A stretch of DNA of 36,333 bases, taken from Lachnospiraceae bacterium. GTDB taxonomy: Bacteria; Bacillota; Clostridia; Lachnospirales; Lachnospiraceae. The DNA is taken from positions 1 through 36,333 of the forward strand of contig JAQYDI010000156.1 in assembly GCA_028724245.1 (NCBI GenBank), in the 5' to 3' direction. The notes beneath the pieces were generated by a model. That model worked only from the letters and a program-made list of their open reading frames with translations, did no database searches and had not been told where the DNA came from. Numbering within the stretch: position 1 is the first letter of the stretch; every line of letters starts with the position of its first letter. The position numbers and the translations under genes are program-made. Shown in pieces: positions 31,146-36,333 of this stretch.

Positions 31146-31883
31146 ATGAATTTATCACCGAGACTAAAGAAAATAGCAGATTTTGTACCGGATGGCGGGG
31201 TGATGGCCGATGTGGGAACAGACCACGGCCATCTGCCCATTTATCTGGTTTCTTTACATAAAGCAGAGCGGGCTGTTGCCATGGATGTACGGCCGGGGCC
31301 CCTGTCACGGGCGCAGCAGGCCGTTGAAATGTACGGACTTCAGGACCGGATTGAGCTGCGTCTGGCGGATGGTCTGGCGGCTTTGAAACCGGGAGAAGCC
31401 GATACCGTGGTCATTGCAGGCATGGGCGGCGGTCTGATCCGGAAAATTATGGGAGAGGGAAAACACATGTGGGACAGCGTGGGTCATTGGATTCTGTCAC
31501 CCCAGAGTGAGATCGGGGAGACCAGACACTGGCTGGAAGAACATGGATTTTCTATTCTGAAAGAGGACATGGTGCTGGATGCAGGGAAATATTATGTAAT
31601 CATGGATGTGGTCAGAGGTACCATGCATTATGATCATGAATACGAATATACCTTCGGACAGGATCTGATACGAAGAAAGCATCCTCTCCTGAAGGAATTT
31701 CTGGAGCAGGAGCAGGCCAAACTGCAGGTGCTGCGGGAAAAGCTTGATGGTCAGGAATCTGAACGCAGCAGAACCCGTCTTCTGGAGCTGGACCGGGAAG
31801 AAGAACTGGTGCGCAGCGCACTGAAAGCCACGGAAAATACAGATAATATAGATAACAAGAGACATACGGATAAGGTAGAGTAA
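31146..31883 (+). CDS. trmK: tRNA (adenine(22)-N1)-methyltransferase
   Basis: This 245-residue SAM-dependent enzyme makes m1A22 in bacterial tRNA. Features: LSPRLKKIADFVPDG at the N-terminus, SAM site VMADVGTDHGHLPIYL, VAMDVRPGPL, and VIAGMGGGLIRKI, the TrmK family signature. A C-terminal coiled coil (about 190-235) is typical. In Bacillus the homologue (yqfN) also sits between sigA and the Nif3 gene yqfO. AAAGAGGA lies 6 nt before the ATG. Confidence 0.93.
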   Translation: MNLSPRLKKIADFVPDGGVMADVGTDHGHLPIYLVSLHKAERAVAMDVRPGPLSRAQQAVEMYGLQDRIELRLADGLAALKPGEADTVVIAGMGGGLIRKIMGEGKHMWDSVGHWILSPQSEIGETRHWLEEHGFSILKEDMVLDAGKYYVIMDVVRGTMHYDHEYEYTFGQDLIRRKHPLLKEFLEQEQAKLQVLREKLDGQESERSRTRLLELDREEELVRSALKATENTDNIDNKRHTDKVE

Positions 31884-31935
31884 CGCCTGTTGGAATAAAA
31901 AATTATGTTTTAAAGAATTTACGGAGGAAAAAGAA

Positions 31936-32730
31936 ATGGATATAAAAGAACTGCTGGATTACCTGGGGAAGGAAATTCCTGCAAATTATGCATGCAGCTG
32001 GGATAATTCCGGTTTGCAGGTAGGTCACGCGGGTAAAGAGGTAAAAAAGGTTTATATTGCACTGGATGCTACGGAAGAGATTATCTGTGATGCGGCCATG
32101 AAGCACTGCGATTTTCTTCTGACTCATCATCCGCTGCTGTTTAAGGGAATCAAGCAGGTTTCCGGAGATACTTCCATCGGAAGAAAGCTGTATATGCTCA
32201 TCGGCAATGATATTGCCTGCTACAGCGCCCATACGAATTTTGATTCCATGCCCGGCGGTATGGGAGAGCTGGCAGGAGAACTGCTGCAGCTGGGCTGCGT
32301 TTCGCCGCTGGAGGATATGAGCGGGCATCTGGAAGATCCCTGGGGGATCGGTGTGGTGGGCAATCTGGCTGAGCCCATGGCATTGGGAGCGCTCTGTGAC
32401 CGGGTGAAACAGGTATTTGCCCTGAAGCATGTGAATCTGTTTGAAGCTGCGCCTGCAGAACGGCCGGTGCAGCGCATTGCCATCTGCCCCGGTTCGGGCC
32501 GTTCCATGATCGATGCGGTCATCAGCTCCGGCGCGGAGGTATTTCTGACCGGCGATATAGGGCATCATGAAGGAATCGACTGCATGGATATGGGGATTAC
32601 GGTGATCGATGCAGGACATTTTGGACTGGAGAAAATATTCATACCGGTTATGGCGGAAAAACTGAGCCGGGAATTTCCTGAACTGGAGATTTTTACAGCG
32701 AAACCGGCAGCGCCTTTCCGGGTATACTAA
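31936..32730 (+). CDS. Nif3-like dinuclear metal centre protein (YqfO family)
   Basis: This 264-residue cytoplasmic protein carries the Nif3 metal motifs LLTHHPLLFKGIKQV near residue 60 and GDIGHHEGIDC with DAGHFGLEKI near the C-terminus. It lacks the central PII-like insert of longer relatives. Annotated in places as GTP cyclohydrolase I type 2, but real function is unsettled; it is often linked to trmK, as here. GGAGG is 10 nt before the ATG. The nucleoside kinase gene starts 22 bp downstream. Confidence 0.92.
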   Translation: MDIKELLDYLGKEIPANYACSWDNSGLQVGHAGKEVKKVYIALDATEEIICDAAMKHCDFLLTHHPLLFKGIKQVSGDTSIGRKLYMLIGNDIACYSAHTNFDSMPGGMGELAGELLQLGCVSPLEDMSGHLEDPWGIGVVGNLAEPMALGALCDRVKQVFALKHVNLFEAAPAERPVQRIAICPGSGRSMIDAVISSGAEVFLTGDIGHHEGIDCMDMGITVIDAGHFGLEKIFIPVMAEKLSREFPELEIFTAKPAAPFRVY

Positions 32731-32752
32731 AAGGGTAAAGGGGTGTGAGTGA

Positions 32753-34408
32753 ATGCTGAAACTGACGATTGACGGTGTTGAGGAAAGATGTGTAGAGGGG
32801 ACTACGTATCTGGAACTGGCCAAACGTTATCAGAAGAATTACCGATATGATATCCTTCTGGCCAAAAACGGAGGGTATCTGAAGGAACTGAATAAAGCCG
32901 TGGAAAGGGAAGGGGAAATTACCTTTCTGACGGCGGAGGATACGGCCGGAATCACGACTTACAGCCGGAGTGTACTGTTTCTGTTCCTGAAAGCACTTTA
33001 TCAGGCAGCCGGTCACGAAAATATCAACAATGTCAGAGTACATTTTTCCGTGCTGAAAGGACTTCTGCTGGAGGTGGATGCGCAGGTGCCCGTTGATCAG
33101 GCTCTGCTTGATCGGGTAAAGCTTCAGATGGAGGAGATCGCAGCCCAGAAGCTTCCTATTGTAAAGCGAAATATGCCTACCCGGGAAGCCATTGATATCT
33201 TTGCTTCCCACGGCATGTACGACAAGGAGCGCCTGTTTGAATTCCGCAGGTCGTCCAGCGTCAATGTGTACCGTCTGGAGGATTTTGAAGATTATTTTTA
33301 CGGTTATATGGTGCCTGATTCCGGTTATCTGAAATATTTTGATCTGTGCATGTACGAAAAATATGTGATTCTGCAGCTGCCGGATCAGAGTGCGCCGGAG
33401 ACGATCACGCCGTTTATGCCCCAGCCAAAGATTTATTCCACGCTGCTGCGTTCTGTCAGCTGGCGAAAGGTGCTGGGCGTCAATACGGTGGGGGATCTGA
33501 ACCGGATCGTTGCAAAGGGAGAAATCCTTGAGTTGATTCTGGTGCAGGAGGCGCTTCAGGAAAAACGGCTGGCAGATATTGCGGAGGAGATTTCAAAACG
33601 ACCGGAAGTGAAATTTATCATGATTGCCGGGCCCTCCTCTTCCGGGAAAACGACCACCAGCAGAAGGCTGGGAATCCAGCTGAAGGCTCACGGCCTCCGT
33701 CCCCATCCCATATCCGTGGATAATTATTTTGTGGAACGGGAAAAATCACCCAGAGACGAAAAAGGGGATTACAATTTTGAATGTCTGGAGGCGCTTGATC
33801 TGGAGCAGTTCAACCGGGATATGTGTGATCTTCTGGAAGGAAAAGAGGTAGAGCTGCCCAGCTACAACTTTGTAACCGGAAAGCGGGAATACAAAGGGGA
33901 GAAACTGAAAATGGGACAGGAAGATATTCTGATTATTGAAGGTATTCATGCATTGAACGATGCCATGTCCTATGATCTGCCCAAGGAAAGCAAATTCAAG
34001 ATCTATCTCAGCGCGCTGACGCAGCTGAATATTGATGAGCACAACCGGATTCCCACCACTGATGGCCGGCTGATCCGGCGTATGGTGCGGGATGCAAGAA
34101 CAAGAGGTACATCGGCGCAGGAAACCATCCGGCGCTGGTCTTCGGTGCGGGCCGGAGAGGAAAGCAACATTTTCCCCTATCAGGAGGATGCAGACGTGGT
34201 GTTTGACTCTTCCCTGATCTATGAACTGGCGGTGCTGAAATCCTATGCCGAACCGCTTCTGTTCCAGATTCCTCCCGAAAGTCCGGAAGGAATCGAAGCC
34301 AGAAGACTGCTGAAATTCTTTGATTATTTCCTGAATGTAGGCAGTGAAAACATCCCCATCAATTCCATACTGCGGGAATTTGTAGGCGGAAGCTGCTTTG
34401 AGGTGTGA
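32753..34408 (+). CDS. Nucleoside kinase with N-terminal TGS/threonyl-tRNA-synthetase-like region
   Basis: This 551-residue two-part protein has a TGS domain at 1-62 (LTIDGVEERCVEGTTYLELA), then a segment like the ThrRS second additional domain at 63-280. The kinase is at about 285-551 and is of the uridine-kinase/phosphoribulokinase type: P-loop GPSSSGKT (293-300), SVDNYFVER and IIEGIHALN. The ThrRS editing motif HxxxH is absent: the matching spot reads SRSVLFLFL, so editing chemistry is unlikely. Family members are annotated as nucleoside (uridine) kinases; substrate is not certain. Its TGA is 2 bp from the stop codon of uvrC on the other strand, with no terminator between. Confidence 0.9.
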   Translation: MLKLTIDGVEERCVEGTTYLELAKRYQKNYRYDILLAKNGGYLKELNKAVEREGEITFLTAEDTAGITTYSRSVLFLFLKALYQAAGHENINNVRVHFSVLKGLLLEVDAQVPVDQALLDRVKLQMEEIAAQKLPIVKRNMPTREAIDIFASHGMYDKERLFEFRRSSSVNVYRLEDFEDYFYGYMVPDSGYLKYFDLCMYEKYVILQLPDQSAPETITPFMPQPKIYSTLLRSVSWRKVLGVNTVGDLNRIVAKGEILELILVQEALQEKRLADIAEEISKRPEVKFIMIAGPSSSGKTTTSRRLGIQLKAHGLRPHPISVDNYFVEREKSPRDEKGDYNFECLEALDLEQFNRDMCDLLEGKEVELPSYNFVTGKREYKGEKLKMGQEDILIIEGIHALNDAMSYDLPKESKFKIYLSALTQLNIDEHNRIPTTDGRLIRRMVRDARTRGTSAQETIRRWSSVRAGEESNIFPYQEDADVVFDSSLIYELAVLKSYAEPLLFQIPPESPEGIEARRLLKFFDYFLNVGSENIPINSILREFVGGSCFEV

Positions 34409-34410
34409 AA

Positions 34411-36276
34411 TTATTGCTTGTTATGAAAGAATTTATACACGTTTTCGGCGGCTTTTTTGTTCATGCCGGGGATCCGGGCTAATTGTTCCCTGGTTGCTTC
34501 GCGGATTTCGTCCAGTGAGCGGAAGTTTTTCATGAGGGCTTTGCGGCGGGTGGGGCCGATACCGGGGATTTCGTCCAGTATGGAGTGTACCTGAGATTTG
34601 CCCCGGAGGCTGCGGTGGTATTCGATGGCGAAGCGGTGGGCTTCATCCTGAATACGGGTGATGAGCCGGAAGCCTTCGGAATGGGTGTCAATATCGATCT
34701 CAATATTGTTGAAATACAGTCCCCGTGTGTTGTGATGGTCATCTTTGACCATGCCGCATACGGGGATCTGCAGTTTCAGTTCCTGTAAAACGGAGAGGGC
34801 GATATTGACCTGTCCCCGTCCGCCGTCCATCATGATCAGGTCGGGAAAACGGCTGAAGCTGGTCAGCGCCGTATCATCACCTGTATTCTGTTCTTCGAGA
34901 CCATGGAGAAAGCGTCTCGTCAATACTTCGCGCATGGAGGCATAATCGTCGGGACCGGTGACGGAGCGGATCCGGAACTTGCGGTAGTCACTGCGTTTCG
35001 GCCTGCCATTTTCGAAAACCACCATGGAGCCCACTGACTCAAAACCGCTGATGTTGGAGATATCGAATGCTTCCATCCGGTGGATTTCAGGCAGGGAGAG
35101 CAGATCGGCAATTTCTGCACAGGCGCCCAATGTGCGTTCTTCTTCCCGTCTTGCCTTTTCGCGTCCCTGATCCAGAACCAGCTTTGCATTTTTGGCAGCC
35201 AGAGCCATGAGCCTTGCCTTTTCCCCTTTTTGAGGAACCTGACAGACGACCCTGCTTCCGCGCCGGTCTGTGAGCCATTTTTCAATGACCTGACTGTCGG
35301 CAATGGGTTCCATAAGCAGAAGCTGGGAAGGAATATAGGGGGTACCTGCATAAAACTGCTTGACAAATTCGTTCAGAACCTGAGCGGTGGAATCCCCTTC
35401 GCCTACGGTAAGCCGGAAATGGTCTCTTCCGATCATCTGTCCATCCCTCACGAAGAAAACCTGCACTACGGCATCATAACCTTCTGCGGCAATGGCGATG
35501 ATATCCCGGTCTTCATGCTGGTTGGTGGCAGTGATCTTCTGCTTTTCCCTGATCTTCTGCACACTGAACAGCAGGTCACGCACCTGAGCGGCCTGTTCAA
35601 AATCCATATTTTCTGCGGCTTTCTGCATCTGTTCTGTCAGAACCTGTTCCACCTGCCTGTAATTGCGTCCTTCAAGAAAATCCAGCGCCTGATCAAGCTG
35701 TGCGCGGTATTCTTCCCGGGAAACCGTACCCTGACAGGGGGCGCTGCACTGGCCCAGATGGTAGTTGAGGCAGGGGCGCTGCCCGGAAGGTGTTCCGTCC
35801 AGAGTTTTGTGACAGGTGCGGATCTGAAACAGCTTGTGAAGCAGATCGATAGTATTTTTCACCGATTCGGAACTGGTATAAGGGCCGAAATAGCGGGCAT
35901 GATCCTTCTTCCTTTCTCTGGAAAACAGGATCCTCGGATAAGGTTCGTGAATCGTGACCTTAATATAAGGATAGGTCTTGTCGTCCTTCAGCATGGTATT
36001 GTAGCGGGGGCGGTGCTCTTTGATCAGGTTGTTCTCCAGCACAAGGGCCTCCAGCTCGGAATCTGTCAGAATATATTCAAACCAGCGGATATTGGAAACC
36101 ATCCGCAGGATTTTGGGCGATTTATTCCGGCTGCTCTGAAAATACTGGCGAACCCGGTTTTTCAGGCTGATAGCCTTTCCTACGTAAATGATCTCGTCCT
36201 GCTCGTTGTGCATCAGATACACACCGGGACTGTCGGGCAGCTTTTTCAGCTCCTCCTGAATATCAAAAAAATCCAT
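34411..36276 (-). CDS. uvrC: Excinuclease ABC subunit C
   Basis: The nuclease is 621 residues from ATG 36276, which has GGAG 8 nt upstream; the GTG at 36285 is only 1 nt from that site. It makes the two incisions around UvrAB-marked damage. An N-terminal GIY-YIG domain at about 10-95 ([19 protein letters not shown]) cuts 3'. Then come a cysteine cluster ([15 protein letters not shown]), the UVR motif binding UvrB (about 200-235) and the RNase H-like 5' nuclease ([16 protein letters not shown]). Tandem helix-hairpin-helix follows ([31 protein letters not shown]). Complete. A TATACT -10 is visible upstream at about 36313-36318; its -35 is near the window edge. Confidence 0.96.
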   Translation of the reverse strand: MDFFDIQEELKKLPDSPGVYLMHNEQDEIIYVGKAISLKNRVRQYFQSSRNKSPKILRMVSNIRWFEYILTDSELEALVLENNLIKEHRPRYNTMLKDDKTYPYIKVTIHEPYPRILFSRERKKDHARYFGPYTSSESVKNTIDLLHKLFQIRTCHKTLDGTPSGQRPCLNYHLGQCSAPCQGTVSREEYRAQLDQALDFLEGRNYRQVEQVLTEQMQKAAENMDFEQAAQVRDLLFSVQKIREKQKITATNQHEDRDIIAIAAEGYDAVVQVFFVRDGQMIGRDHFRLTVGEGDSTAQVLNEFVKQFYAGTPYIPSQLLLMEPIADSQVIEKWLTDRRGSRVVCQVPQKGEKARLMALAAKNAKLVLDQGREKARREEERTLGACAEIADLLSLPEIHRMEAFDISNISGFESVGSMVVFENGRPKRSDYRKFRIRSVTGPDDYASMREVLTRRFLHGLEEQNTGDDTALTSFSRFPDLIMMDGGRGQVNIALSVLQELKLQIPVCGMVKDDHHNTRGLYFNNIEIDIDTHSEGFRLITRIQDEAHRFAIEYHRSLRGKSQVHSILDEIPGIGPTRRKALMKNFRSLDEIREATREQLARIPGMNKKAAENVYKFFHNKQ

Positions 36277-36333
36277 ATATCTCACTCCGGAACAGTTGTT
36301 TTGTATCAGCCAAGTATAACATGAAACGGGGGG

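Noticed and set aside
35080-36324. Long plus-strand open frame (414 codons) opposite uvrC
   Set aside because: It is entirely antisense to a complete uvrC with all expected motifs, has no recognisable domain and no ribosome site.

Overview
The window looks like chromosome from a low-GC Gram-positive anaerobe of the Clostridia, most likely a Lachnospiraceae relative (Blautia/Dorea/Ruminococcus-like). Grounds are AGGAGG ribosome binding sites, sigma-A promoters, tRNA genes without encoded CCA, a class III (strictly anaerobic) ribonucleotide reductase, a dgt-dnaG-rpoD-trmK-Nif3 macromolecular-synthesis run, and a DUF3990/XRE module of a type common in gut Firmicutes. Species cannot be fixed from the sequence alone.

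Layout. 1-3.8 kb is accessory DNA: the 5' part of an IS66-type transposase gene (minus, cut by the window edge), a gene-free stretch with DnaA-box-like sites and hairpins, a perfect 44-bp palindrome that carries a sigma-A promoter on both strands, a decayed DUF3990 gene with its intact XRE partner, and an AAA-ATPase/PD-(D/E)XK protein. 3.8-8.8 kb is a minus-strand envelope operon: response regulator, histidine kinase, unknown membrane-anchored protein, CwlD-like amidase and PdaA-like lipoprotein deacetylase. 9.0-10.3 kb is a surface protein with a BspA-type repeat. 10.5-16.8 kb holds nrdG, dut, a TPR protein, hflX and nrdD; nrdD has an NrdR-like box, a strong promoter and a C-terminal glutaredoxin-like domain. 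17-19.5 kb has a zinc phospholipase C-like protein and an S8 protease. 19.5-22.3 kb is a minus-strand cassette LicD - IspD/TarI-type cytidylyltransferase - SDR. 22.6-24.9 kb has an rRNA methyltransferase, rdgB and a phosphodiesterase. Then come four tRNAs (Gly, His, Gln, Lys) with a consensus promoter and terminator, a palindromic repeat element, a stand-alone EIIA and a C26 amidotransferase. 27-34.4 kb is dgt, dnaG, rpoD, trmK, a Nif3 protein and a TGS-domain nucleoside kinase, which meets uvrC tail to tail.

Functionally the right half is housekeeping: replication priming, principal sigma factor, dNTP supply and cleansing (nrdD/nrdG, dut, rdgB, dgt), RNA modification and excision repair. The most unusual material is the palindromic bidirectional promoter at 1011-1054, which faces a minus-strand terminator and so could produce a short RNA next to a broken toxin-antitoxin-like module; the LicD/cytidylyltransferase/SDR cassette, which resembles animal ribitol-phosphate transfer; the NrdD-redoxin fusion; and a dispersed palindromic repeat family with pieces at four places. 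I saw no CRISPR array, rRNA, prophage or complete mobile element.
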